Counted from the first letter of the stretch, positions 23,035 through 35,671 are shown. The stretch is 64,000 nt of DNA from Dacryopinax spathularia (GCA_037974965.1 JBBPFI010000016.1:248001-312000), one strand, 5' to 3'. Notes: generated from the letters alone by a model not told the origin. Made by a program: numbers and translations.

Positions 23035-24685
23035 ATGTTACCCTCCTTCCTTATCACCGCACTCGCCCTCACTTCGGTGACAGTCGCTTCACCACTGTCA
23101 ACCGGTTATCATGGCGATGCCCCCTCACAAGCCTCTCTCGCTTTCGCGCCCCTGATGGCAGATCCTCCACAGCCAATTCAGGACGCATACATGGTCATAT
23201 TCAAGAAGGACGTCTCAGTCGACCAAGTCACCTCTCATCTCTCTCTGCTGCAGCAGTTCACCAACACCAACCCGCTCACCGCAGACGATCAAGGCGGCAT
23301 TCAGCACTTTTATGACGGCGCCGCAGGCGTCAAGGGCTATGCTGGCCGTTTCTCCGAGGCGGCACTCGATAGCATCCGGATGCAACCCGAGGTCGACTAT
23401 GTGGAGAAGGATCAGGTTGTCCATACTCAGGGAGATGTTGTCAAGGAGCGCAACGCGCCCTGGGTACGATTCACTTGTCGCCCTTGTCATTCTTTATCTG
23501 ACGTGTGATATGCCGATAAGGGTCTCGCTCGCATATCGCACCGCCCGGCCCTCCGTCTGAGCACTTTTAAGGAGTATTTGTACGATGAGGACGGTGGGGC
23601 TGGCGTGGACGTCTACGTTATCGATACCGGCATCCGCATTGACCACGTCGAGTTCGAGGGTCGCGCTAAATGGGGCCAGACTTTCGTCGATGACGGCGAT
23701 TATGATGGTAACGGTCATGGTGAGCCTGCAATCAACCGTGCAGAGATGCATTCCAAACTAAACGATGTGGCCAGGGACGCATTGTGCTGGTACTATCGCG
23801 TCTCGTACCTACGGTGTTGCCAAGTCCGCCAACGTGATTGCTGTGAAGGTTCTCGGCGCGAACGGATCTGGTTCCATGTCCGGCGTCGTGAAAGGTGTCG
23901 AGTGGGCCGCCCGTCAGGCGTCCAAGAAGTTGGCGGAAGCCAAAGCCGAACTGGCCCGCACTGGTTCAACGAAGCACAAGGGCAGCGTGGCCAACATGTC
24001 TCTTGGTGGCGGTAAGAGCAAAGTTCTCGACGCTGCGGTTAACGGCGCGGTCGAGGCTGGTATGCACTTCGCTGTGGCCGCTGGTAACGATAACAAGGAC
24101 GCTTGCGACTATTCGCCGGCGGCCGCGGAACTCGCAGTAACGGTTGGCGCCAGCAGTGAGTGTGTGCGCTTTCCGGTAGAAGCACCTGATCTGATGCCTC
24201 TGTATCTAGCTCTTGCCGATCAACGTGCCTACTTCTCCAATTTCGGCGAATGTGTTGATGTGTTCGCCCCGGGCTTGAACATCCTTTCGACGTGGGCGAG
24301 CTCCAACGTTTCCACGAATACCATTAGCGGTACCTCCATGGCTTCACCGCACACCGCCGGTCTTCTGGCATACCTTCTCTCGATTTACCCCTCGTCGTCC
24401 TTCGACCCAGTCCTGGGAGATAGCCTGCCAGATGCGTTGGCATCCGAAACTTTCAAGCACACCACCTTGTCGTACCTCACGTCCATCTTGGGTCGGTTCC
24501 TGCCATTTCCCCTGCTCCCGATTGAGAAAGTGCTTCAATCGGAGACTGCACCCGTCCCCGCCATCATCACCCCTGCTCAACTGAAGAAGGCTCTTGTCAA
24601 CCTCGCCACCGAAGGCGTGCTCAGTGACCTGCCCAAGGGCACCGTCAACAAACTTATTTATAACAATGCGACCATTGCCAAGTAG
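23035..24685 (+). CDS. secreted subtilisin-like serine protease (S8A, proteinase K/cerevisin type)
   Basis: Exons 23035-23463, 23521-23719, 23775-24155 and 24210-24685 give 494 aa. A signal peptide (SFLITALALTSVTVA) is followed by an I9 propeptide (AYMVIFKKDVSVDQVTSHL to PEVDYVEKDQVV). The mature enzyme begins near APWGLARISHR. Catalytic Asp is in VYVIDTGIRIDH, His in GHGTHCAGTIA, oxyanion Asn in AVAAGNDNKDAC and Ser in SGTSMASPHTAGLLAY. The His motif is created by splicing across the intron at 23720-23774. The GLARISHR start and ANMSLGGGKS motif place it with fungal proteinase K/cerevisin proteins; it could be extracellular or vacuolar. The unusually long linker before ANMSLGGG is Lys/Ala-rich. 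Confidence 0.94.
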
Positions 24686-25125
24686 AGTCGCCGTGACCGG
24701 TGAAACAGGCTCGGCCGTTTTCTCAACCACTTTGCAATACACCTCTGTAGTCTAGCATCTTGCGCTCCTCCCATTCTCACCTGTCCTCTTCCATGTTATC
24801 TCTCAAGCTGTACTAGGCATGAATCCATCCAGTATGCATTATTAGCCAGTCAGTCGCTGCCAGTAAATGCTAGGGCGGCGCTAAGCGTGAGGAAGGGCGG
24901 TGATAAGGGTTCCTACGGTTATGCGACGCGTCCTGCCAATGCACTTCACTGCCTCGTCCCTCCGACATTAGAGCTTGACGAGCTCCCAAAACGGCCAACT
25001 CGTGCCTGAAACCCCACTAGAGATCTGCCAATACGCGCTGCACATCATCAAGTCCACCAATAGACTTTACTGCGCTCTTTGTTTCAGGGCGCTCTGTCTC
25101 CGTAAACCAGGTGCAACTCCCGGTG
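24686..25125. other. intergenic region
   Basis: 440 bp with no supported gene. It holds the protease 3' end and the lectin gene promoter; both genes are on the plus strand. Confidence 0.4.
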
Positions 25126-26617
25126 ATGATTCGCCACTATGGTACCTGGTTGCTGCTATGCGCTCTCGCGATGCCCTCAGCGTGGGCTGCAATCAACGAC
25201 ACCCATACAGTGCGCTCATCGAGAGTAGTACCAGACTGACATGTGCGAATGACAGTATTATCAGATTCCAATAAGAACGCATTCACTGTACGCCCCGTAT
25301 GTGGACCAGGACCTCCAGAACAGGTGAGTGCCACCCTGGGCGTCTCGGGGGAGTATAGGTTGATTGTAATTAGATGGTTCGACTTTGGAGGAGATGCGAT
25401 AGTGGTGCGTTGGTGACCATCTAACTCGAACTTATCCATTGATGGTAGCACAGAATACGAACAAGCACATTCGGGTAAGCGCAATAGATTACCCATTTCT
25501 CCCCTTTCAAGGCGCTGACGCCCGAACCCAGTTGACCCAGGATAGACCGCACCAGATGGGATGGCTCTGGTCTCGGCTGCCGTTATCTTCCGAGTCAGTC
25601 GCTGCCTTATGAAATCTCTGAAACGGAAATGTGCTAATATGTGTTTGGGGCAGTAATTTCGAGCTGGAGATCTCATTCTCCATTGATGGTCAACACGCGC
25701 ATCTATTTGGAGACGGCATGGCGATCTGGCTGACGACTACCAGAGCTCAGCCTGGCCCTGTGTTTGGTTCGATAGGTGCGCAAATTGTCTTCAGAGCCGC
25801 ACGGCTGTCTGAGCTCTTTCATCAAGATAAATTCGAAGGATTGGGCGTTATTATTGACACGTACGTCGTCTGGTGGGAGTGTGGCTTCCACCGCTGACAT
25901 TAGCAGCTTCCCGAACGCAAAGCACGCATATTCTTTCCCACGTGTAATCGGCACGTTGGGCGATGGTCAAACGTGAGCTTCCTGTTCTTGTCCAGCCAGC
26001 TCCTTGAGTAGACCATTCGGCAGATCATACGATTTAATTAATGATGGCGCCGGTAACGAAGCTGGCGCGTGCTCTGCGGCCGTACGTGGAGCTGAGATCA
26101 CGACGAAAATGCGGATAACGTACGTCAAGAATGACTATTTGAAGGTGCGGATCCTAGTTTCGAAAAATCAGTTGACTGCATCCTGAGTGTCGTCCAGGTC
26201 TCTCTTCACTACAAGAACTGTATGCACCCTTCGTTTTATAAGCATTCTTACAAATTAATGGCGTAGGGGATGAATGGACTCCATGCTTCACGCTTCCTAA
26301 TGTCGCCCTCCCGCCCCGCCCTTATCTTGGGTTTTCCGCTTTGACTGGCGATGTCTCCGACGCACATGAGTCAGTCTGTTTCTCGCCCGCTACTACACTA
26401 TCGCTGAGAACAATTCAGTATCATCTCGGTACAAGCAAATTCGTTTGTGACGCAAACACCGTACAACGGAAGTAGGAGGCACGCCACAACTAGACGAAAA
26501 ACGAACGGTAGCTGGACTGGCTTCTTTTTCAAGCTGGCATTATTCTGCTTGGCTTGCGGCGGGGCTGTGATAGGCTATCGGATGTACAAGCAGAAAATAG
26601 CCTCGAAGCGATTTTGA
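25126..26617 (+). CDS. L-type lectin cargo receptor (VIP36/ERGIC-53 class)
   Basis: Twelve predicted exons: 25126-25209, 25265-25323, 25374-25404, 25454-25474, 25532-25581, 25654-25775, 25827-25860, 25907-25972, 26024-26144, 26198-26219, 26267-26369 and 26419-26617, giving 303 aa. Type I membrane lectins of this family bind high-mannose glycoproteins and cycle between ER and Golgi. Seen: signal peptide (WLLLCALAMPSAWA), then RTHSLYAPYVDQDLQN, WFDFGGDAIVNTNKHIRL, GWLWSRLPNFELEISF, LFGDGMAIWLTTTRAQPGPV (metal/sugar site region), KFEGLGVIIDT, TSYDLINDGAGNEAG, NWDEWTPCFTL and LGFSALTGDVSDAHD. One C-terminal transmembrane segment (FFFKLALFCLACGGAVIGY) and a short basic tail KQKIASKRF follow. Many exons are under 35 nt, so no long open frame reveals the gene. 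The first intron boundary is the least certain. Confidence 0.88.
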
Positions 26618-26833
26618 AGAAGTCGGGAAGCTGAGGAGTTCCGGCCTGCTGTACCGCAACTAACTCGCCTGAAAGAAACGCTGCTTGAAGGTACCACAAT
26701 CGACACTCATTACGGTAGTGATGGGATTCCCAAGACATTGTATATAATATCACATGCGCTGGTATAATGGAGTGCGTGCAGGCTGTAGCCGTCTACATAG
26801 GAGATAAGGACGGAGGGACGACTGCCTCCACCC

Positions 26834-29800
26834 TCAAACGCCATATCTCTGTCGGATGATTGATCGCGTCGGTTCGGGAACCTGGGCCATCTGGGCCTCC
26901 CACGATGCCCCAAGCATCGCCTTCAAACCACTAAATATCTGGTGAGGCGGACCGGATTAGTCACGATGTAGGCAAGATGATTGAAGAGCTTACCTGCTGG
27001 AACATGGAGTTGAGTTCAACAGACGGTGCCTGCCATTTGGCTGTAGCATGACAGAACGGTACGAAGGCCTGAGAACTGTGAAACACTGTCTTGGCACTCC
27101 AACTCGCCCGACGTACCTTTGATATCCCGCTGGCATTGTTCAGTATGAGGGAGCAGAATCCTTTGAACGCCGAGTCTTTCTCTGCGTTGTCCTTAATGTC
27201 GCCAAGAGCTTGGCACCTATAGCGAGCATGAGTGGATGTCGACTGGGGCCCTGCACACTTACCAATGCTCAGCGAAGACTTCTAAGTGGGGTGCCACAAC
27301 GGCGGGAAAGATATAACCGAGGCGCCCAATTGTGACCGCGGCATTCTCCATTAGCGACTTCGGGGATTTCGGGTGCAAAAGTATGGGCACGAGACTCTGC
27401 AGGAGTGGTTGCACATATTGCGCAAACTCCGGGTCTAGCCCTATCGGTTAGAGACAACTAACATGCAGCAAGCACTGCTCACCTGGTCCGCAACGGATCG
27501 CGACTTCACCGATCGACCAAGCAGCATTGTTGCAGACACTCACGTACTCAGCGCGAGGCTCCGCAGATATTTGACTGATCAACTCCGGCATAATCGAAGG
27601 CAAAAATGGCTTCAGCACACTGAAGCAGTAGATTGCCAAGTCGCCGATCAAAGCGAACGCGGACTGTTGTACAGCTGGTTGAGGATACTAAGAGGCAAGG
27701 TCAGATTCAGGCAGAAGGCTGCTGGGCAGCATAAACCCCACATACCTGAAGACTCGCGGCAAGAAGATTCATGAAAGAAGGATCACTGCTTGTTATCATT
27801 GGCGCGAGAGTCTCTCCCAATGCCTGGACCAGACCGCTGATGAGATCGAGAGAGACGATCAGATAGGATTTCTCTGGTTCATCCATGTCAGGATTCTGCA
27901 TAAATGCTTGGTATCGCACAAGCGATTCATGCACGATTCGAAGACAACGCTGGAAGACAGCGGGTGCGTAAGGGGCAAAGCCAGGTCCTGTAGCGACTGT
28001 GACCGAAGACAGACACTATTGCCAGATCAGCTACTTGTCTTGCACATACAGCTAAGTCTCACCTCCATCAGAGGAATGAGGTCGTCATCATCGTCTTGCA
28101 ATGCACTCCACTTTTGTTCTAATGCAGGGAGGAGGACATCGATGCAAGCCGGCCTGTTCAGAGCTTCGCCTACGGAATCGGCTAGCGTCCCGATAGCATC
28201 GTACAGGATGAGGAGATTCTTGTGCTGATATTTCGAGAATGCAGCGACAAGATTCTGTACAATTGGCTCCAAATACGGTGCCAAGCCCGTTCCGGCTTCT
28301 TCTTCAAGCGTAGCCAGAGCACTACAGCCAGCTTCTTGTACTTTCTTATTATTATCCAAGACGGTTCGCAATAGCTGCACCCAAATCAGCTCGGTGTAGA
28401 ACTCGGCATTGCAGAGGACTTACCCCCTCGAGGGCCGGAATGAAGTACTGGTTCTGCTCGATATTGACAGTGCACCAGTGTGCGTATCTCCCGAGTGACC
28501 AGCAGGCAATTGAGCGCAAAAGAGGCTGGATGAATTCCGATGAGAACGGGCACTGGACAGCAACATTCGCGAGCCCTACCTTAGGATCTTGGAGCTGGGA
28601 GCATAGATATGGTAGGATGGTGGGCAGGTGAGGTTCTAGGGGCTCCATGCATCCTACAGATTGTCAGACTTGGGTTTCCTCTGCAAGGGGCGTCTCTCAC
28701 CTTCGGCAATGGCGCCTAAGGCCAATACCGCAGACTCGCGGATGAGCCAGTCTTGATGCCATAGACGATCTTTTAAGAGTGGTAGCAGAGTACCCAGGCA
28801 CTCCGCTCCGAAGCGGACAGCCAATACATCTAGAGCAGCAGCAGCACACTTCCTCTTGTTCCATTCAGAAGCGAAGTCATCGTCTAGCTCATCGTCGTAA
28901 TCGTAATCTTCGAAGTCATCCTCGTCATCATCACCGGTCGCATCACGCGACTTGAAAGCCGGCTGGGCTTCCGCATGAGCGTCCCCTACTCCATGGGACT
29001 TGCCACCGTAGTGTTGAGGCCGAATGTCGCTATCCTTATCAGGAACGTTGGTGTCGTCTATATCAGCCTCAAGCATAGCAAGATCGTCTTCAGTATATAT
29101 CATGCATTGAAGAAGAGCCGGAATGAGACTGTCGAGAAGAGGTCGTAACGAGTCGACCAGATCCATGTCCTCCGCGAAGGTGAGCCAGAACTCGCAGGCT
29201 TCCAGTGCCACCGTCTCATCCTTGTCTTGCATGGAGTAGAGCATAAAAGAAGCGACGTTGTTGATTTCCGGAATGAGCTTGTCGCTCCGCTCGCGCAACA
29301 GAATAGAGAGACATGTGCAGACCATCCGCCGAACGTCAGGATTTGGGTCTGCCGCACAGCGGAACAAACAAGCCATGAATCCATCGATGTTTGCGTTGAA
29401 TGATTGCGACTCGATAGAGGCAAATTGTGAAACAGCGCTGAGGGCATGCTGGCGTATCCGAGGTGACGAGTCGCTCGTCATCGATATGAACTTCGGGATC
29501 ATGTAGTCGAGGGGTCTTTGTCCGCCAATTTCGACGTCAAGCTTGCGCGGAAAGTCTTGGCATAGCTTGTCGAGCGCATCGATGGCCCCCTGTAGAGGAG
29601 TCAGATTCGTGAGGCCGCAGTGGGATATCCTTACCCACTTCACGCGCACCGATGTCCGAGGAGTCTAGAGCGGTGACAAGATAGAAGAGACCTTGCGGCC
29701 AGTTTTGTGGCTCAAACAGTGCGAGAAGTGCGGCTATGAGCGTGCCGGAGTTCGTTCGGATCATCGGAGATGGGTCGCGGACGGCATCGAGCACATTCGC

Positions 29801-30131
29801 CTTAACATACTCGACGACGTAACTAGGGCTTTTGAGGAGCATACGCGCATTATTCTTTAGTATCAAAGCCGCCACCGTTCTGGTGGTTTCCGATTCGTCC
29901 TTGCCATGGGTCAGAATGTAGACCAAGTAGCAGGGATAGTCCGGGATCGATTGAAACTGCTCGAGTTGCTGGAAACGTAGGTAGGTCATCCAACTTTCCC
30001 TGGACTATGGGGACCCTTGTGCGCACCTGAGCTACCTGCCGTTGCACCTCTGATACTGGACTCGACGAATTCTTCAGGAGTTCCACGAGCTGCTGCAAGC
30101 CTGCGGCCTGCGGCACCCATTGTTCCGCCAT
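26834..30131 (-). CDS. KAP104: transportin (karyopherin beta-2)
   Basis: Twelve exons: 30131-30027, 29968-29639, 29589-28701, 28653-28580, 28525-28424, 28374-28063, 28015-27746, 27687-27483, 27440-27263, 27216-27117, 27068-26994 and 26938-26834, giving 914 aa, the family length. Transportin carries PY-NLS cargoes such as RNA-binding proteins into the nucleus and is released by Ran-GTP. The HEAT solenoid is recognisable throughout: [14 protein letters not shown] near the N-terminus, the acidic H8 loop ([20 protein letters not shown]) and [37 protein letters not shown] and the RQRYGV end follow. The intron at 28526-28579 is stop-free and a multiple of three. It ends 216 bp from the lectin gene, tail to tail. 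Confidence 0.95.
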
Positions 30132-32364
30132 GAACACGGCGCCGGACCCAAGGGAAAGTAAGGATGTGGTGTCGAGTATGAGGCGCAACTAAAAATGTGG
30201 AGAACTCCCGCGTCGACACGCGTTAGCACCCGTTAAGGGACCTAAGCAGACTTTCTTGCGCGCCACAAGCCAGGGTGGCGGTCACATTACTTCCGTTTCA
30301 TTCAGCTTCTCTCGCTTCCCTGAGCCAACGTCATTCTAGTAGTGGGCTACACCGCACTTTCCTTGACAATACAACGTTGATCAAGGCTCCTTTACCGACC
30401 AGGGACCCTTGTGGGTTCCTGCTTGACCCGTCTGTCGATTCCTACAGCAGATTCAGGGCCAAAAAGGTGTCGTAAAGTGCAGCTAGCGGTTACGACCTGG
30501 GTAGAGAAGTGCTGTTATCTGCCCTGCTTAAGGGCCTAGACTGCTCGCGGCCCTGCGAGTGCGCGATGTGTGGCCACTCTCCGCGAGCCTCCAAGTAGTC
30601 ATTGTATCTTTGCTAACATTTTGTGTCGCAGCCGTCATTTGACCCCTCTTCTTGGGTGCTTATCGTCAAAACACAGGATATGGTAAAGGCCGTCTTAACC
30701 CCAAACTCTTGCTTTGTTTCTACTCTTTCGAGCAGCCACTACCGGTATTTTCAACCCTGCTATTGGAATGTACGGGCCAGCGATGAGGACATTGTGACCC
30801 ACAGTACCCTCTTGTTGTGTACCACTCAGCGCACTCTCCTCTCTGAAGTGCTCCCTGACAGCACCATCAGCGATTTTTTCTCCCCAACCGGCACGTCCGT
30901 AATTCCATAGCCTCTATCAGCTTCTGCATGACCAACATATTCATGATTTCCAACCTGAATGTCTTGTAGCACCACCTCACCAGGTATTTTGTGATTGGTA
31001 GGGCAAAAATAGAGATGTGTTCAGATTTGTTGTCCCACACTTAATTCGGGTCAACCTACGGCCTCCTCCTACGCCTTCAGCCTCTGTCACTAGTACCATG
31101 AGCTTCTCTCCCTCTATGCTCACTCTGAACAGCTATATGATGTATCCTCTAAGTACAAATGCTTTCTAACACTCAGAAGAAATAGATTAGTCTACTTTCA
31201 TCATAGTATGCTCAATTCTCACATTTACAAGTATGATACGGGTATGGACCACTGTTAATTGTATTGAGTTGACTCATCAATCATCCCTACCTACAGAACT
31301 CTTGTGCAATATGCTGTAAGCTGTACTGCTGTTCAGTATACAGGGCCTGGCTCCTCACAAATACTGTGTATTTTCTGTTGTCTACCTGTGACCTGTTCAG
31401 GAGGGAGAAACAAGGGAAGCAGCTTGTACAGAGGTATAGAACCCAGGAGATATATCCTAATTTGCGAATTGGAACCTAATCCCGACTCCCATTACGAAGT
31501 CCGCACCTTCTAGCCCTCTGCGGTGATAGATAGATTATTTGCCCTGTAATATTGTTATATTTACATTGAGCAAGTCATAGAGCAGGTGAGGTGCTAGGGT
31601 AGTGAACGAAAGCTGTATGTGAGACAAGAGGCATGGAGAGGGCTTTGCGAGAAGAAGCGAGTGATGTGCCTGTGTGGGGGGCGACTGACACAGTAGTGCA
31701 TAAACAATGGTGTGAAGGCCGTGCATATGTAAAAGTATAGGAATGAAGCCATCTGCATATCGTGACGCTTCCTGAAGGGCTGGGGTCTGCGGCATGACGA
31801 TGCAAAGTTAAGGTGTTTCAATGCGAGAGCGTGGAACATAGTGTCCGTCTGGATTCTGAATAGGCGCCTACTTCAGGGTGGCCAGACGGAACAGGTAAAC
31901 TCGAGCATTGAGCGTGGGTTGCGAATTCACCAACTCTGGACCGGGATGTCGCTGTGGAGGAAGTAGTAGAAGCAGCCGAGACATGAGCGATCTCCGCCAA
32001 AATGCGGAGAGTATACTCCCTGTTGCTCATACGCCATGGGAGAAATCCATCTGTTGGAGGAATACATCGCTGAGAGTGCTACACAAATATTGCCTACTAA
32101 GCACCGTCCACTCCACGCGATACTTGCTGAAACATGTCGTTAGCCCGGATGGAGTGAAGAAACAAGTAGAGAGGAGTGAAGAAACAAGTAGAGAGAGGAC
32201 GCGACGGTGAAGTTTGGGTCCGACGACACAGCCTTCACTGGTCCCTAGATTTGGGCGTCTGTTCTAGGTGGACCCTGATCGCTTGTGTCCCCTGCCTGCC
32301 TTACACGATACAAGTGAGGGTTTGTAACGAGTCAACGCCCCTTCAAGCTGCGGTAACGCGGCCA
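30132..32364. other. gene-poor intergenic stretch
   Basis: 2.2 kb, one of the largest gaps in the window, between the divergent transportin and KRI1 genes. Short frames occur on both strands, but none has a family motif, a good start context or an exon chain. The part around 30900-31560 looks lower in GC than the coding blocks, which fits old, decayed DNA. I find no terminal repeats or transposase motifs, so I do not call an element. An exact 22-bp tandem duplication lies at 32151-32194. Confidence 0.5.
32151..32194. repeat. exact 22-bp tandem duplication
   Basis: Two identical adjacent 22-bp units, 32151-32172 and 32173-32194, beginning GGAGTGAAGAAACAAG. They lie about 170 bp upstream of the KRI1 start codon and could be in its leader or promoter. 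Confidence 0.9.
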
Positions 32365-34581
32365 ATGGACCTATTTGATGATGAGGAAGCTCATCAGCTC
32401 ACGATCAACGAGCACTATGCTGCTGCATATGCTGCGAAGAAGGAACGAGAGGAACTGTCTAAGCGTGCGCGCAATCTCCTCAACCTGTCTCGTGATCTGA
32501 TCAGTCCTCCTGCAGTAAGAGATAAGTACGGCTCAGACACCGACGAGGATGATGAGGATGATGAGGAAAGCGAGGAGGACGAAGATGAAGATGGGGAGGA
32601 ACTTACTCCCGCTATCGATGCGGCCATTCTGAAGACCCTCAGTCGAATACGGAGAGGCGATCCCAGCATATACGACAAGGATAAACCTGTCTTCGAGGGT
32701 TAGCTTTCAGTTAGGAAGCTTTGGGAGAAACTAATTGTCGAAAGAGGAGGCACAGCGAATGGAACGTAGCCGTCTGGCTGTCGATGAGACCAAGCGGAAA
32801 CGGGATCGGGTGAGCATCTCAAGCAGAGTCATACGAATGCATCTGCTAAACTCGGTCTAGAGAAAACCTATCACCTTGCGGGACATGGCTATTGATGCAC
32901 TGCTTCACCCTGAGCGAGACCAGGAGGTGGGTCCCACACATGCCGAGGAGCAAGAGGCATTGCGAGCGGAGACGATATCCGCGTTCCACCGCGCCACCGC
33001 TGAAGAGGGTGCCGATGAAGACGATCTTCTTGTCTTGCGCAATCCCGCCGATGACATGGACCGCACAGCCTATCGTCAATACCTACTTGAGAATGTGGGA
33101 GAAGAGGACGTGAAGATTGCTTTGTCCGTGGACGCAACCGATGTCCCTCTCAAAGAATCGGGCGGCGCTGTCGCAAGTGCAGCGGAAGAGACCAGTTCCA
33201 GGAGAAAGAGGAAAGCCCGGGGCAAATCGGCAGCCGATGAAGAATTTCTTGTGAAGTGGGTACGATAGTCAGAGCACACTGGATCCCGCTGACACATTTC
33301 ACAGTTATATCCTCAACCGAGGGTGGGTGGATGAATCTCAACGACGGAACCCTACGCTGGAGGAAGTGACTGGGACAACTAAGGGCAGCGTGTCGGACAT
33401 CACGGAAGCGGTAATTTCCGGCTCATTAGAAGATGATTCTGAGTTTGAGGATATTACCGACCGATTTGAGTCTTCCTATAACTTCCGTTTCGAGGAACCG
33501 TACGTCTGTCTGCGAAGTATTGACGTTCAAGAATTTGAAAACACTCTTCCAGAAATGCCGCAGTGATTCCCACCCATCCAAGGAACATTCAGTCTGCTGT
33601 GCGGAGACCCGACGATCAGCGGAAGCAACAACGCGAGAAGAGACGGGCAAGGAAGGAGGAGGAGAAACTGGCAAAGAAAGAAGAGTTGAAACGCTTAAAA
33701 GCTCTCAAGCGAAGGGAGATAGAAGAAAAGCTGAAGACGCTAGGACATATTAGCGGTAAAGATGGTGCATTAACTTGAATGCTTCATGGGGTTTCAGATG
33801 ACTGACAGCCATCTCCGTTCAGGCATTCGAAGCGATCAGCTTGATCTGGAGGGTGATTTCGACCCGGAGGCGCATGACTCTCAGATGCGCGCGCTTTTCG
33901 ATGAAGCGGACTACTATCAGCACGCTGTGAGTGATGAGCGTTTTACAGCGAAGAAAGTATATTGACCCTTAACAGGAAGAGTCGAAACCAACGTGGGATG
34001 ACGATTTGGATATTAGCGATATTGTCCCGGAAGTTAGCGGGAGCGCGAATACAAGACGACAGAATGAATTGGCAGAAAAAGATTGGGATACCGACCATGC
34101 GATCGGAAACACGGACATCGACAGATATATGGAAGAATACTTCAATCTCGATTATAATGGAATGGTATGTAAGGAATCAACAGTCAGCAGACATCTGCTC
34201 AGTTAGAACCAGGTTGGCGACCTTCCGACACGATTCAAGTATATGAAGGTCCCAGGTACATCACACGGATTGTCAGCTGCGGAAATCCTTCTGGCAGATG
34301 ACGCAGAACTGAACGCTTACATGGGCATCAAAAAATACGCACCATATCGCCCGGCCGTCGTGGACAAGCGCGGCAAAAAATATTGGGAGTTGAAAGAAGC
34401 CCTCAAAGGACGGTCATGGGACGGACAGACTCAGGACAATGCGACGAGCAAGCCCACGAAGAGGAGGAAGGGCAAGAAGGAGAGAGCGAAGCTCAAAGCG
34501 TCGCAAGGAGTTGCGGACACCATTGAGCCACCCAGCCACGGTGAGCAGCAGAAACCCAGGAAAAAGCAAAAGATCAGTTAG
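32365..34581 (+). CDS. KRI1: KRI1-like ribosome biogenesis protein
   Basis: Exons 32365-32698, 32745-32809, 32861-33255, 33305-33499, 33553-33755, 33823-33926, 33976-34164 and 34213-34581 give 617 aa. Kri1 acts in the nucleolus in 40S ribosome maturation with Krr1. Seen: acidic N-terminal stretch (GSDTDEDDEDDEESEEDEDE), EEFLVNYILNRGWVDES, the diagnostic SSYNFRFEEPNAAVIPTHPR, and a Lys/Glu coiled coil (REKRRARKEEEKLAKKEEL). GDFDPEAHDSQMRALFD, PTWDDDLDISDIV and the C-terminal FKYMKVPGTSHGLSAAEILL with ELNAYMGIKKYAPYR follow. The intron at 33500-33552 has to end at 33552 to give EPNAAVIP. It is tail to tail with SRP72, 43 bp apart. Confidence 0.92.
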
Positions 34582-34624
34582 GCTACCATGACCTGATATG
34601 TAGATCCTTTCACTGTATACGATA

Positions 34625-35671
34625 CTATCGAGCTTGTTTCCTCCGTTTCTTGGAAGTCCCGGCAGAAGTGCCAACGGCAGACGGGGCCATCGCCGTACCC
34701 ACGGCGATGCCCTGCGTTGAGCCCGCCCCCATACCTTCTTTCCTTGCTTTCTTCGTCCTCCGAACATCTCTTGTTCGATCCCTCTTCTTAAGCCAACGCT
34801 CGGGATCCGGTGGAGGCGTGATTCCAGGAACCACGTGCTTGGGAATTCTTGACTTACGCTGATGTCGGGCGGCGGGTTGAGCCGGCGGAATGACCACATT
34901 GGACATTGTCGGCGCAACATGCATGGGAGGGGCGCTCGCCTCCAGTCTCGTAATGTCTAAGTTCAGCTCTTGCATGGCTTGTTGGTAGCCCGACTTCATG
35001 AAATCAACATAGCTCTGGGCAGCATGAAGGTTGTTGAGAATATCGTCCTTCTCCTCGCTGTCCTGCTTGTGTTTTCGGCACAGGGTTCCCGGAAACTGAG
35101 AGTGTACGTACGGATGAGGCAGCGTCCAATAGTTGAGTGTACAATGCCACGCATTGCTCATAGGCAGTGTCTCGATATTTCTGATGTGTTCACTCAGAAA
35201 CGGCCTGTCAAGTACCTGCACGACCACTCACCAGTTGTGCTTCCAAATGTTGCAGCCCTCGTTGTTTTGAGCCCAGCTTTTCTTGTAACTCTTGCAGAAG
35301 TGAATATGCCTCTGACCGTTCGTGGGTGCGATAGAGGCAATAGGCCTTTTCGAAAGGGAGATTCAGCCGAGGGTGGAGAAGCAAGTTAAGGGCTTCGCGG
35401 TACTGCTCCAGCTGGAGTAGGACGTATAGCTTCGTTTCCAAAGCATCTATATCATCGGAGTCGAGCCTCAGAACTGAGACCACATTGTCAGCATTTCGGA
35501 TTATGCAGTTACATCGCACGCACTACGATCGCAATTCTTTAGAGCGTTCTGAAAATGGCCTCCGTCAAGCTGAGCAACAATAGATTTGTAGAGTGTTGCG
35601 ATCCGTTCAGCAGCCGTCTTCTCGCGTTTCTCCTTCTTCAATGCCCCGGAGGTCTTTCCTCGGCTCGACAT
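34625..35671 (-). CDS. SRP72: SRP72, shortened form lacking the central TPR region
   Basis: Exons 35671-35527, 35473-35232, 35180-35112 and 35065-34625 give only 298 aa, against roughly 600-670 in the family. SRP72 partners SRP68 in the signal recognition particle. The N-terminal TPR start is clear: GHFQNALKNCDLLRLDSDDI, then FEKAYCLYRTHERSEAYSLL, KYRDTAYEQCVALYTQLLDA and DILNNLHAAQSYVDF. The sequence then passes directly into the C-terminal RNA-binding signature PGITPPPDPERWLKKRDRT with a Lys/Arg-rich tail and STQG motif. About 300-350 residues of the usual central TPR array are absent, with no intron or gap big enough to hide them. The reading frame is intact, so this looks like a working short form or a lineage-specific deletion. 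An in-frame ATG at 35698 would add nine residues. Confidence 0.85.

Noticed and set aside
30480-31560. Possible fossil transposon or retroelement in the gene-poor stretch
   Set aside because: No terminal repeats, target duplication or recognisable polymerase, integrase or transposase motif on either strand.
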